Made by a program: the position numbers and the translations under genes. The notes below the pieces were generated by a model. That model saw nothing but the letters and a program-made list of their open reading frames with translations. It made no database searches and was not told the origin of the DNA. From Levilactobacillus tangyuanensis (lineage in GTDB: Bacteria > Bacillota > Bacilli > Lactobacillales > Lactobacillaceae), in the NCBI RefSeq assembly GCF_003946545.1, contig NZ_RHOA01000004.1, positions 62,001-126,000 of the forward strand: a stretch of DNA of 64,000 nucleotides, in the 5' to 3' direction. Positions 8,865 to 16,977 of this stretch are shown here, piece by piece (the first letter of the stretch is position 1; each line of letters opens with the position of its first letter).

Positions 8865-9713
8865 ATGAACCTGGATTGGGGCAACATCCTGACATTAGGG
8901 AACCTAGTCAACCTGCTCGACATTATTGTCGTCTGGTTTGTTATTTATGAACTGATCGTGATGCTCCGGGGCACGAAGGCCATTCAACTGTTCCGGGGGG
9001 TTATTTTGATTTTAATCGTCCGTTTTGTTAGTGCCTACCTGGGCCTTAACACCGTGCTATGGTTGGTGGATCAGGTCATTAACTGGGGCGTGATTGCCAT
9101 CATTATCGTCTTTCAACCGGAAATCCGGCGGGGCCTGGAACACTTGGGTCGCGGGTCGATTTTTGTTCGGATGCGGCATGAAAATGAAGAGACTAATCAT
9201 ATGATTGAAGGCCTGGACAAGGCCATTCAATACATGTCCAAACGACGGATTGGTGCCTTGATGACCATTCAACAAGAAACGGGTTTGGAGGACTATATCG
9301 AAACGGGGATTGATTTGGATGCCGAATTAACCGGTGAACTCTTAATCAATATCTTTATTCCCAATACACCGTTGCATGATGGCGCCGTGATTATTCGCAA
9401 CAGACGGATTGCCGTTGCGGCGGCCTATCTGCCCTTGTCCGAAAGCAATCTGATTCCCAAGGAATTGGGGACGCGACATCGGGCCGCAGTGGGGATCTCG
9501 GAGGTCACGGATGCTTTGACGATTGTCATTTCAGAAGAGACCGGTGAGGTTTCGATTACCAAGAACAACGAGCTTATCCGGGGGCTAACTCAGGAAGATT
9601 ACATGAAACTACTTCGTAACGAACTGGTTAATTCCGAAACGGCGTCTAATACCAATGTCTTGGTCAAGACCTTGGATTGGTTTGACAAACGGTTCAAAGG
9701 GGGGCGGCGCTAA
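8865..9713 (+). CDS. cdaA: Diadenylate cyclase CdaA
   Basis: CdaA joins two ATP molecules into c-di-AMP, the signal that controls potassium and osmolyte transport in Firmicutes. The 282-residue protein has three N-terminal membrane helices (about residues 10-85) and then a DAC domain. The catalytic motifs are DGA (in LHDGAVII, about residue 172) and RHR (in GTRHRAAVG, about 205). The ATG follows GGAGGG. The stop overlaps the cdaR start by one base, and glmM is third, which is the canonical cdaA-cdaR-glmM operon. GlmM binds and inhibits CdaA in related bacteria. Confidence 0.96.
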   Translation: MNLDWGNILTLGNLVNLLDIIVVWFVIYELIVMLRGTKAIQLFRGVILILIVRFVSAYLGLNTVLWLVDQVINWGVIAIIIVFQPEIRRGLEHLGRGSIFVRMRHENEETNHMIEGLDKAIQYMSKRRIGALMTIQQETGLEDYIETGIDLDAELTGELLINIFIPNTPLHDGAVIIRNRRIAVAAAYLPLSESNLIPKELGTRHRAAVGISEVTDALTIVISEETGEVSITKNNELIRGLTQEDYMKLLRNELVNSETASNTNVLVKTLDWFDKRFKGGRR

Positions 9714-10684
9714 TGAAGAATCGGCGTTACACAACGTGGCTCTACCGAGTGTTGGCTTTGATTCTGGCGGTGCTATTGTTCCTGTATGTGAATAGTACCA
9801 AGTCGTCCAATAATACTCAGTCGACAACTTCAACGGGGTCGAACACCTCGCTCACGGCCACTAAGTCCATGACGGTATCGGTCCCATTGCAACTTAATGT
9901 TAATAGCAATAAATACTTTGTGACGGGCTATCCGCAAAAGGTTAAGGTCACGTTACGCGGTCCCTTGGCGCTGGTTACCACAACGGCCAATACCCAAAAT
10001 TTTAAAGTTTACGCTGCCTTGAGCGATCTGGGTGTGGGCAAGCACCAGGTCACCCTTCATCAAGAGGGGTTGAATCATGAGATTCAGTCCACGATCGATC
10101 CGGCCAAAATCACCGTGGATATTGAACCGCGGCGGACAGTGTCATTCCCAGTGAAGGTCCAATACAATAGTCAAAATATTGCGGCCGGTTATTCTGCCGG
10201 CAAGGCAACCTCTGATGTGACTACGGTAAAAGCCACAGGCGCGGCCAATGAGATTTCACGAATTAAGCAAGTGGTTGCGCAATTGACGGTGCCACAGAAT
10301 ACGAAGAAGACGCTCAATAGCCAAGCCGTGATTGAGGCGTTAGACAGTTCGGGCAAGACCGTGAATGTTATCTTAACGCCATCGACCACGACGGTTAACC
10401 TGCCGATTAAGTCGGACGGAGAGTCGAAGAAGGTCGGGTTAAATCTGAACGCGAAGAATGGATCCTCCGGGACCTCGTACAAGCTTACCAGTAATGTCTC
10501 GAGCGTTACCGCCTATGGCAGCTCGTCACAATTGAAGGACTTGGACGATGTCGATGTCGACGTGGATGTCAGTGACGTTAAGAATAGCGCCACCAAGACG
10601 ATTACGTTGGATACCGATGACAACAATGTCACGGCCTTTGACCCAACTACCATTAAAGTTACCGTTAAAGCAACGACAAACTAA
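9713..10684 (+). CDS. cdaR: CdaA regulator, YbbR-domain protein
   Basis: This 323-residue protein has one N-terminal transmembrane anchor (about residues 10-27) and then a Ser/Thr-rich linker. Tandem YbbR repeats follow, recognisable by recurring stretches such as VSVPLQLN and VSFPVKVQYN, each leading into a beta-rich segment. YbbR proteins sit outside the membrane and modulate diadenylate cyclase. The gene starts on the TAATG that ends cdaA, so the two are translationally coupled. The C-terminus contains an Asp/Val-rich run (about residues 280-290). Confidence 0.92.
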   Translation: MKNRRYTTWLYRVLALILAVLLFLYVNSTKSSNNTQSTTSTGSNTSLTATKSMTVSVPLQLNVNSNKYFVTGYPQKVKVTLRGPLALVTTTANTQNFKVYAALSDLGVGKHQVTLHQEGLNHEIQSTIDPAKITVDIEPRRTVSFPVKVQYNSQNIAAGYSAGKATSDVTTVKATGAANEISRIKQVVAQLTVPQNTKKTLNSQAVIEALDSSGKTVNVILTPSTTTVNLPIKSDGESKKVGLNLNAKNGSSGTSYKLTSNVSSVTAYGSSSQLKDLDDVDVDVDVSDVKNSATKTITLDTDDNNVTAFDPTTIKVTVKATTN

Positions 10685-10719
10685 CTAAAACTAAGACTTA
10701 GAAATGAGGAGTATTGATC

Positions 10720-12075
10720 ATGAAGTATTTTGGAACTGATGGTGTACGGGGCGTTGCCAATCAAGAGCTAACCCCTGAATTAGCATTTAAAGTTGGCCGG
10801 TTTGGTGGGTATGTATTAACCCAACATGCCGACAGTGATAACGACCATCCTCAAGTATTGGTGGCTCGTGATACGCGGATTTCCGGCCAACTCTTGGAAA
10901 ACGCCTTAGTTGCTGGCCTTTTGTCCGTTGGGATTGAGGTTCTGCGTCTTGGCGTGATTAGCACGCCAGCTGTTGCCTACCTGGTTCGAACACAGGAAGC
11001 GGCCGCTGGGGTCATGATTACGGCTTCGCATAATCCCGTTGAATATAACGGAATCAAGTATTTTGGGAACGACGGTTACAAGCTTTCCGATGAAATGGAA
11101 GAAGAAATTGAAGCCCTGCTTGATGGCGAAAAGGATGAATTGCCACGGCCAACCACGGATGGTCTGGGAACGGTTGAGGACTATTCCGAAGGTAGTCAAA
11201 AGTACATCCAGTTCCTGGAACAGACCATTGCGGATGACCTTGAAGGCCTCCACATTGCGGTGGACTCTGCCAATGGCTCCACCAGTGGCCTGGTCTCACG
11301 TCTGTATGCCGACCTTAATTTAGACTTCGATACGATTGCTACCACGCCTAATGGCCTGAATATCAATGACCAGGTGGGATCAACTCATCCCGAACAACTG
11401 CAAAAGTTTGTGGTTGAAAAGGGTGCCGAGATTGGTTTAGCCTTTGATGGCGACGGCGACCGGTGTATCGCAGTTGATGAAAATGGGGAACTTGTCGATG
11501 GCGACAAGATCATGTATATCTGCGGGATGTACATGGCCGAACATGGTCGTTTGAAGAAGGATACCATCGTCACGACGGTGATGAGTAACCTGGGCATGTA
11601 CAAGGCCATGGAGGCCCATAACCTGAAGTCGGTTAAGACGAAGGTTGGGGACCGCTATGTGGTTGAAGAAATGCGGAAGTCTGGGTACAACCTGGGTGGC
11701 GAACAGTCCGGTCACATTGTCTTCCTTGACTTCAACACCACTGGTGATGGCTTGCTGACTAGCCTACAATTGTTGCATATCCTGAAGGTCACCGGCAAGA
11801 AGCTCTCAGAACTGGCTGCCGATGTGAAGACCTACCCACAAAAGTTGGTTAACGTGAAGGTAGCTGACAAGCAGGCTGCCTTGGACAACCCACAGGTTCA
11901 GGCCATGATCAAGACGGTTGAAGACGAAATGGCTGGCGATGGCCGGGTATTAGTTCGCCCTTCAGGGACGGAACCCTTACTGCGGGTGATGGCCGAGGCC
12001 CCAACCGAAGAAATTGTTAGTGGCTATGTAGACCGAATCGCTGATGTGGTTCGTGCCGAGGTCGGTGTAAAATAA
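10720..12075 (+). CDS. glmM: Phosphoglucosamine mutase
   Basis: GlmM converts glucosamine-6-phosphate to glucosamine-1-phosphate on the way to UDP-GlcNAc. The 451-residue protein has the phosphoserine loop TASHNP (Ser103), the metal loop DGDGDR near residue 244, the sugar loop GGEQSGH, and the phosphate loop RPSGTEP. The TTG at 10714 overlaps the SD. The ATG at 10720, 8 nt after GAGGAG, gives the canonical [11 protein letters not shown] start. It is the third gene of the cdaA operon and closes at a terminator. The next gene, glmS, supplies its substrate. Confidence 0.97.
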   Translation: MKYFGTDGVRGVANQELTPELAFKVGRFGGYVLTQHADSDNDHPQVLVARDTRISGQLLENALVAGLLSVGIEVLRLGVISTPAVAYLVRTQEAAAGVMITASHNPVEYNGIKYFGNDGYKLSDEMEEEIEALLDGEKDELPRPTTDGLGTVEDYSEGSQKYIQFLEQTIADDLEGLHIAVDSANGSTSGLVSRLYADLNLDFDTIATTPNGLNINDQVGSTHPEQLQKFVVEKGAEIGLAFDGDGDRCIAVDENGELVDGDKIMYICGMYMAEHGRLKKDTIVTTVMSNLGMYKAMEAHNLKSVKTKVGDRYVVEEMRKSGYNLGGEQSGHIVFLDFNTTGDGLLTSLQLLHILKVTGKKLSELAADVKTYPQKLVNVKVADKQAALDNPQVQAMIKTVEDEMAGDGRVLVRPSGTEPLLRVMAEAPTEEIVSGYVDRIADVVRAEVGVK

Positions 12076-12090
12076 CGAATGAAAACGAAC

Positions 12091-12120
12091 AAGGGCCTGG
12101 CGAATGCCGGGTCCTTTTTT
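12091..12120 (+). terminator. Terminator of the cdaA-cdaR-glmM operon
   Basis: GGGCCTGGC pairs with GCCGGGTCC (with G-U) around GAAT, followed by six T. Confidence 0.88.
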
Positions 12121-12169
12121 CTGTAAACTCAATATTAAAAGGTTAATAGACCAGTTTTGGATTTTTTGA

Positions 12170-12198
12170 TTGACAACATCGAGGAAAGACTGTAAAGT
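12170..12198 (+). promoter_or_regulatory. Promoter of glmS
   Basis: TTGACA (12170-12175) and TAAAGT (12193-12198) are 17 bp apart. The predicted start of transcription, about 12205, is directly before the leader hairpin. Confidence 0.7.
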
Positions 12199-12205
12199 GT
12201 AGTCA

Positions 12206-12310
12206 TTCAGAATTGTTTTTCATTTTGTTTCAGTCTATACCAATTCTGAAGAAAGCTGATACATTTGAGCTAATAAATTATCCGCCATCCCGAAGTCAGG
12301 TTGTATGGCG
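12206..12310 (+). promoter_or_regulatory. Structured glmS leader
   Basis: A perfect 10-bp inverted repeat (TTCAGAATTG at 12206-12215, CAATTCTGAA at 12241-12250) is followed by a second hairpin, CGCCAT/ATGGCG (12283-12310). The second hairpin ends just before the AAAGGAAG SD. I do not see the conserved core of the glmS ribozyme. The arrangement suggests control of stability or translation, which is inference. Confidence 0.5.
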
Positions 12311-12332
12311 TTGAGTAAAGGAAGAAAATAAC

Positions 12333-14150
12333 ATGTGTGGAATTGTTGGAGTTACTGGAAAAGATAACGCCGTTCAGATCTTAGTTGACGGTTTGCAAAA
12401 GCTTGAATACCGGGGCTATGATTCCGCTGGTATCTACGTTAACGATCAAAAGGGAGACGACTTCCTGGTTAAAACGACTGGTCGTATTGCCGAACTCCGG
12501 AAGAAGATTACGCCCGACGTTCACGGTTCAACTGGGATTGGCCACACACGCTGGGCAACTCACGGTGGCGTGACTGTTGACAACGCCCATCCTCATTTTT
12601 CTAACGATGACCGTTTCTACCTGGTTCACAACGGGGTCATTGAAAACTTCCAAGAATTAAAAGACACTTACTTGAAGGATGTTCCCTTCAAGAGCCAAAC
12701 AGATACCGAAGTTGTTGTGCAATTGGTCGACAAGTTTGCCGTAGAGGACCACTTGGATGCCAAGAGTGCCTTGGTTAAGACCTTAAGCCTATTGAAGGGG
12801 TCTTCATATGCCTTCTTAATGATGGACCGCGAACAACCCGACACGATGTTTGTTGCTAAGCAAAAGAGTCCCCTGTTAATCGGTGTGGGGGATGGCTTTA
12901 ACGTCGTTTGTTCCGATGCTTTTGCTATGCTCCGCGAAACCCACGAATTCTTAGAATTAATGGATGGTGAAGTCGTTACCATTACGCCAAACAGCGTTGA
13001 CATTCAAGACGCCGATGGCAACGCCGTTTCTCGCGATCCATTCCACGTTGATATGGATCCTAACGAAGCCGACAAGGGGACGTATCCCTTCTACATGCTG
13101 AAGGAAGTTGACGAACAACCTAACGTGATGCGTAAGTTGGCCCAAACCTACTTGGATGCTGCTGGCAAGCCTGAAATTGATGACAAGTTGATCAAGGCCA
13201 TGCAGGCGGCTGACCGGTTGTACATTGTGGGTGCCGGGACGAGTTACCATGCCGGCCTGATCGGGAAGCGGCTCTTTGAAAAGCTGACCAACATGCCAAC
13301 GGAAGTGCATGTTTCTTCAGAATTTGCTTACGAACAACCCTTGTTGTCCGCTAAGCCATTCTTCATCTTCTTGACCCAATCCGGTGAAACGGCCGACAGT
13401 CGCGAAGTCTTGTCGAATGTTAACGAAGCCGGCTACCCTAGCTTAACGATCACCAATGTTGAAAACTCAACGTTGTCACGGGAAGCCAACTACACGTTGC
13501 TCTTACATGCTGGTCCAGAAATTGCCGTTGCCTCAACCAAGGCCTACACGGCACAAATTGCCTTGGAAGCCATCTTGGCTAAGGCATTAGGTGAAGACAT
13601 GGGCTTAGCCATTGCTAAGGACTTTGACGTGCGGACCCAATTGGGCTTGGTTGCCAATGGGATGCAAGCCATCGTCGACGAAAAGGACAAGTTGGAAGAA
13701 TTATCCAACGACTTCTTGATGGATACTAACCGGGCCTTCTACATTGGCCGGGGAATCGACCAGGCCGTCTCATTGGAAGCTGCTCTGAAGCTGAAGGAAA
13801 TCTCTTATGTTCAGGCCGAAGGTTTTGCTTCTGGTGAACTTAAGCATGGGACGATTGCCTTAATCGAAAAGGGCACGCCAGTTATTGGCATTATCACGCA
13901 AGCCAAGACGGCTAGCCTGACCCGCAGCAACCTGCAAGAAACGATTGCTCGTGGGGCCAAGACGATGACCATCGTTCGTGAAAGTTTAGCCAACGATGAT
14001 GATGATTTGGTTCTGCCTGATGTTGATGAGCTTTTGATGCCACTCTTAAGTGTCGTGCCAGCCCAATTGCTGGCCTACTACACCAGCTTGAACAAGGGAC
14101 TGGATGTTGACAAGCCACGTAACTTGGCTAAGAGTGTGACGGTTGAATAA
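12333..14150 (+). CDS. glmS: Glutamine-fructose-6-phosphate aminotransferase (isomerizing)
   Basis: GlmS makes glucosamine-6-phosphate from fructose-6-phosphate and glutamine, the committed step to amino sugars. The 605-residue protein starts MCGIVGV. Cys2 becomes the N-terminal nucleophile of the class II amidotransferase domain (about 1-240), and HTRWATHG is conserved. Two SIS sugar-isomerase domains follow, with GAGTSYHAG, SQSGETADS and SKAYTAQ-like stretches. The C-terminus ends in DKPRNLAKSVTVE as in the family. It is a single gene with its own promoter and structured leader. The catabolic counterpart nagB lies about 430 bases downstream. Confidence 0.97.
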   Translation: MCGIVGVTGKDNAVQILVDGLQKLEYRGYDSAGIYVNDQKGDDFLVKTTGRIAELRKKITPDVHGSTGIGHTRWATHGGVTVDNAHPHFSNDDRFYLVHNGVIENFQELKDTYLKDVPFKSQTDTEVVVQLVDKFAVEDHLDAKSALVKTLSLLKGSSYAFLMMDREQPDTMFVAKQKSPLLIGVGDGFNVVCSDAFAMLRETHEFLELMDGEVVTITPNSVDIQDADGNAVSRDPFHVDMDPNEADKGTYPFYMLKEVDEQPNVMRKLAQTYLDAAGKPEIDDKLIKAMQAADRLYIVGAGTSYHAGLIGKRLFEKLTNMPTEVHVSSEFAYEQPLLSAKPFFIFLTQSGETADSREVLSNVNEAGYPSLTITNVENSTLSREANYTLLLHAGPEIAVASTKAYTAQIALEAILAKALGEDMGLAIAKDFDVRTQLGLVANGMQAIVDEKDKLEELSNDFLMDTNRAFYIGRGIDQAVSLEAALKLKEISYVQAEGFASGELKHGTIALIEKGTPVIGIITQAKTASLTRSNLQETIARGAKTMTIVRESLANDDDDLVLPDVDELLMPLLSVVPAQLLAYYTSLNKGLDVDKPRNLAKSVTVE

Positions 14151-14168
14151 ACTTAACTAAAGTGTGAT

Positions 14169-14197
14169 GACGTTTCACGCATAACTAGTGAAATGTC
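14169..14197 (+). terminator. Hairpin after glmS
   Basis: GACGTTTCAC and GTGAAATGTC form a 10-bp stem (one G-U) just upstream of the main terminator. No T-run follows, so it may act as an RNA 3'-end stabiliser. Confidence 0.4.
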
Positions 14198-14202
14198 ACA
14201 AA

Positions 14203-14236
14203 AAAACGGCCTGAATGGTGACTTTCAGGCCGTTTT
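14203..14236. terminator. Terminator of glmS
   Basis: AACGGCCTGAA pairs with TTCAGGCCGTT. Both flanks carry A and T runs, so it could work in both directions. Confidence 0.85.
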
Positions 14237-14262
14237 CAATTGGCTACGATCGGTGACTTTGC

Positions 14263-14291
14263 TTGCATCGACGGCGTTTTCGTTGTATAGT
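14263..14291 (+). promoter_or_regulatory. Promoter of the 40-residue basic protein gene
   Basis: TTGCAT (14263-14268) and TATAGT (14286-14291) are exactly 17 bp apart, 35 bases before the ATG. Confidence 0.65.
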
Positions 14292-14326
14292 ATTTTCAAA
14301 TATTCAATGAAAACGTGGTGAAAATA

Positions 14327-14449
14327 ATGAAATACACGAAACGAACCGATTCTCATAAAAATCAAAAGCAGCGGGATGCAACCTTTGAGAAGTTCCGTAA
14401 ACAACAGAATGCCCTCAGCGCCAACCGGCGTGGCGTTCGCCGTAAATAA
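14327..14449 (+). CDS. Small basic protein, 40 residues
   Basis: This short ORF starts MKYTKRTDSHKNQKQRD and ends in NRRGVRRK. It is very rich in Lys, Arg, Gln and Asn and has no membrane segment, so RNA or ribosome binding is possible. No family is recognised. Support for expression is good. A TTGCAT-17-TATAGT promoter lies upstream, and a terminator starts 6 bases after the stop, making a complete one-gene unit between glmS and nagB. The SD is weak (GGTG). Confidence 0.6.
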   Translation: MKYTKRTDSHKNQKQRDATFEKFRKQQNALSANRRGVRRK

Positions 14450-14454
14450 GTCGA

Positions 14455-14486
14455 CCACTGATCCTGTCAGTGAGCGGCTTTTTTTA
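14455..14486 (+). terminator. Terminator of the small basic protein gene
   Basis: CACTGA pairs with TCAGTG around a 5-base loop. AGCGGC and a run of seven T follow. Confidence 0.7.
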
Positions 14487-14519
14487 TTATCATGGTAGTG
14501 GAAGACGAAAGTGTCTGAC

Positions 14520-14548
14520 TTGCAAAATTGGCCTAGAGCATTTATAAT
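14520..14548 (+). promoter_or_regulatory. Promoter of nagB
   Basis: TTGCAA (14520-14525) and a perfect TATAAT (14543-14548) are 17 bp apart. Confidence 0.75.
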
Positions 14549-14581
14549 TGGACTATACCATTAAAGACAAGGAGACTAACA

Positions 14582-15310
14582 ATGATGACACAAGGAACGA
14601 ACATGGACTTGCATATCGTCAAGGATCAAGCTGAAGGGGGTCGTGTGGGCTTTCAAGTATTCAAAGCGGCTTTAGATGATGGTGCCAAGGTGTTAGGATT
14701 GGCCACCGGGAGCTCACCCATTACGATCTATAACGAACTCGCCGGTAGTCAATTGGACTTTAGCCAATTAACGTCAGTGAACCTGGATGAGTACGTTGGC
14801 CTAAAGGCTGATCACCCGCAGAGCTACCACTACTTCATGCAACAAAACTTGTTTAATGCCAAGCCATTTGCTCATTCCTACGTGCCGGATGGGTCCAACC
14901 TCGACGAGGCGGCCGCTACCAGTCAGTATGACCAAATTATTGCGGATAATCCCATTGACTTACAATTGTTAGGCTTGGGCCAAAATGGCCATATTGGGTT
15001 CAACGAGCCCGGCACGGACCCAGAGTCGACAACGCACAAGGTGACTTTGACGGAATCAACCATTGCTGCTAACGCGCGTTTCTTCGAGAATGAAGATGAC
15101 GTGCCACGCTATGCCTATTCCATGGGGATTGGGTCCATTCTAAAGGCCAAACAGATCCTGATTGTGGCGTATGGCGAGGCCAAGGCTAGCGCCGTTGCCG
15201 CGATGATTGAAGGCCCGGTCACACCAGACGTTCCGGCAAGTTATTTACAAACGCATCCTCGCGTCACGGTTATCTTGGATGCCGCTGCGGCCAGTCAATT
15301 AAAACACTAA
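14582..15310 (+). CDS. nagB: Glucosamine-6-phosphate deaminase
   Basis: NagB turns glucosamine-6-phosphate into fructose-6-phosphate and ammonia, opposing GlmS. The 242-residue protein has LATGSSP near the start, the general base Asp69 in [19 protein letters not shown] (135-144) with the catalytic His and Glu, and a C-terminal [13 protein letters not shown] motif. Its length is that of the short, non-allosteric Gram-positive form. AAGGAG lies 7-8 bases before the first ATG. A third ATG at 14603 is possible. It has its own TTGCAA/TATAAT promoter. Confidence 0.95.
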   Translation: MMTQGTNMDLHIVKDQAEGGRVGFQVFKAALDDGAKVLGLATGSSPITIYNELAGSQLDFSQLTSVNLDEYVGLKADHPQSYHYFMQQNLFNAKPFAHSYVPDGSNLDEAAATSQYDQIIADNPIDLQLLGLGQNGHIGFNEPGTDPESTTHKVTLTESTIAANARFFENEDDVPRYAYSMGIGSILKAKQILIVAYGEAKASAVAAMIEGPVTPDVPASYLQTHPRVTVILDAAAASQLKH

Positions 15311-15367
15311 TTTAGATTTCCTTTGAAAATTATTCCTAGAGCAAGACGAGTTATGGTATTCTTGTTC

Positions 15368-15381
15368 TGGAAACGTTTTTA
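15368..15381 (+). promoter_or_regulatory. Candidate cre site before the glucosaminidase gene
   Basis: TGGAAACGTTTTTA matches cre at 12 of 14 positions. It ends at the SD, so bound CcpA would block elongation. The assignment is tentative. Confidence 0.4.
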
Positions 15382-15396
15382 AGGGGGAACGGTTAG

Positions 15397-16800
15397 ATGA
15401 AGCGATCAAAGCGCTGGCTACTCGCCACATTGTTAGTAGGTGTCAGCTTGAGTAGTCTGGTTATTACGAGGGAAACAAGTCATGCGGCGACTTCCAATCC
15501 TCAGAATTTTATCTCACAATTAAAGAGTCCCGTGCAAACGGTAGCGAATAAATATAAACTGTATCCATCTGTCATGATGGCTCAGGCGGCCTTAGAGAGT
15601 GGTTGGGGGACCAGCCAGTTAACGACGTCTGCCAACAACTACTTTGGTGTTAAAGGGAGTTATAATGGGCAGTCTGTTAGCATGCAGACGGCCGAGTATG
15701 ATTCGAATGGTCAGCTCTATTACACGAAGGCTAACTTTCGTAAGTATCCGGACGCTAAGGCCTCGATGACCGACAATGCCACCTTGCTGCGCAACGGCAC
15801 GAGTTATAATCCGAAGATTTATAGTGGCACTTGGCGTGAGAATGCCAAGACCTATTCGGATGCCGCTAACGCCCTGACAGGAACCTATGCCACGGCTCCT
15901 GGCTATGGTGGTAGCCTGATCAACCTGATTCAGGAATACGGCATGAACAGCTTAGACAGTAGTAATAGTTCATCGGGATCTACCGCCGACAAGGTGGTCT
16001 ATGACACCGCCAAGTATTATGGGGCGAGTGGGACTCAGACGGCCAATCTAAGCAACAAATACAGCAGTTATCGGCTGTACAATCACGTTAAGAACACGCG
16101 GGCTGGGATTACCAAGACGGCCTGGAGCAAGGTTAAGGCCGCCAAAGGCGTCAAGGTTTACCTCGACATGCGGGCGGTTAAAACGTCTGGCAAGTCGAAG
16201 GCCAAGTCAACTTGGTACCGGGTGCGCTTTGCCAAGAGCACGAAGTCGAAGAAATATTGGGTCTATAGTAAGGCCCTGACATTTCCCAGCATCAAGTACA
16301 CCAACGGCACAGCTAAAGTTAAGGTGAACAGCAAGCTGAGTGGGAGTTACTACGACCACGTGCTTAACTCACCCTATCTGGCCGTAGCCAAAGGGAAGCT
16401 GAGTAAGCTGACCGCCAAGACCTACACGGCGGATAGTCAGGCGGTTAAGACCCAGGATGGCATTAAGACCACCTGGTATCGGATCAAGGTTGGCAGTAAG
16501 AAGTATTGGATCGCCGCCGACGAGACGGCGGCCAGTCCACAGTACGATTACGTCACTTATTCCGCCGCTAGTGGCACCAAGAAGTTAAGTAGCAAGTACA
16601 ACAAGTACAGTCTGTACAATCACGTCAAGAACACCCATTTTGACCAGAAGGCTAGCAAGTGGCCTAAGGGAAGTAAGAAGGGCGTGAAGGTCTCGGTAAA
16701 CCTTAAGGGATACAAGACCTCTGCTAAGACGACTTGGTATCGTTTGAAATTCAATGGTCAGAAAACCAACTACTGGGTCGATGCCCGGGCGTTGTCGTAA
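15397..16800 (+). CDS. Secreted glucosaminidase with three cell-wall-binding repeats
   Basis: This 467-residue precursor has a signal peptide of about 30 residues (basic KRSKRW, hydrophobic core, cleavage near SHAATS). A GH73 N-acetylglucosaminidase domain follows (about 35-185), with the catalytic Glu in AQAALESGWGTSQL and with NNYFGVKG. After a Ser-rich linker come three diverged, Lys/Tyr-rich SH3-like repeats of 75-85 residues at about 208-292, 305-380 and 390-467. Each ends in a TTWYRxK and KYW motif of the GW type, which binds teichoic acid. The likely role is peptidoglycan remodelling during cell separation. The gene stands alone with a strong terminator and precedes tagH. Confidence 0.87.
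   Translation: MKRSKRWLLATLLVGVSLSSLVITRETSHAATSNPQNFISQLKSPVQTVANKYKLYPSVMMAQAALESGWGTSQLTTSANNYFGVKGSYNGQSVSMQTAEYDSNGQLYYTKANFRKYPDAKASMTDNATLLRNGTSYNPKIYSGTWRENAKTYSDAANALTGTYATAPGYGGSLINLIQEYGMNSLDSSNSSSGSTADKVVYDTAKYYGASGTQTANLSNKYSSYRLYNHVKNTRAGITKTAWSKVKAAKGVKVYLDMRAVKTSGKSKAKSTWYRVRFAKSTKSKKYWVYSKALTFPSIKYTNGTAKVKVNSKLSGSYYDHVLNSPYLAVAKGKLSKLTAKTYTADSQAVKTQDGIKTTWYRIKVGSKKYWIAADETAASPQYDYVTYSAASGTKKLSSKYNKYSLYNHVKNTHFDQKASKWPKGSKKGVKVSVNLKGYKTSAKTTWYRLKFNGQKTNYWVDARALS
16020..16797 (+). repeat. Three tandem GW/SH3-like coding repeats
   Basis: The protein repeats each run from a KYSSYRLYNHVKNT-like start to a TWYRVRF...KYWV end. The first and third are most alike, both with YNHVKNT. 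The middle one is diverged, with YYDHVLNS. Confidence 0.7.
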
Positions 16801-16806
16801 ACATGG

Positions 16807-16833
16807 AGTCGGGACCTGGTCCCGACTTTTTTG
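16807..16833 (+). terminator. Terminator of the glucosaminidase gene
   Basis: AGTCGGGAC pairs with GTCCCGACT around CTG, followed by six T. Confidence 0.92.
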
Positions 16834-16896
16834 ATGGGGAAGGGCCTAAAGAAAAGACTAAGGCCACAGAGAAATGTTCCCCCATTGATAAATATT

Positions 16897-16905
16897 TGGT
16901 ATAAT
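16897..16905 (+). promoter_or_regulatory. Extended -10 promoter of tagH
   Basis: TGGTATAAT is a perfect extended -10, about 70 bases before the ATG. Confidence 0.55.
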
Positions 16906-16977
16906 ACAACAGACTAAGCTTGGATCTGTTTCAAGCTGTATTTGGATGGTTAATAACCGAGTTAGGAAGTTTAATTC

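Noticed and set aside
12200-12332. glmS ribozyme
   Set aside because: The leader has clear hairpins, but I could not find the conserved cleavage site and core. It is reported only as a structured leader.
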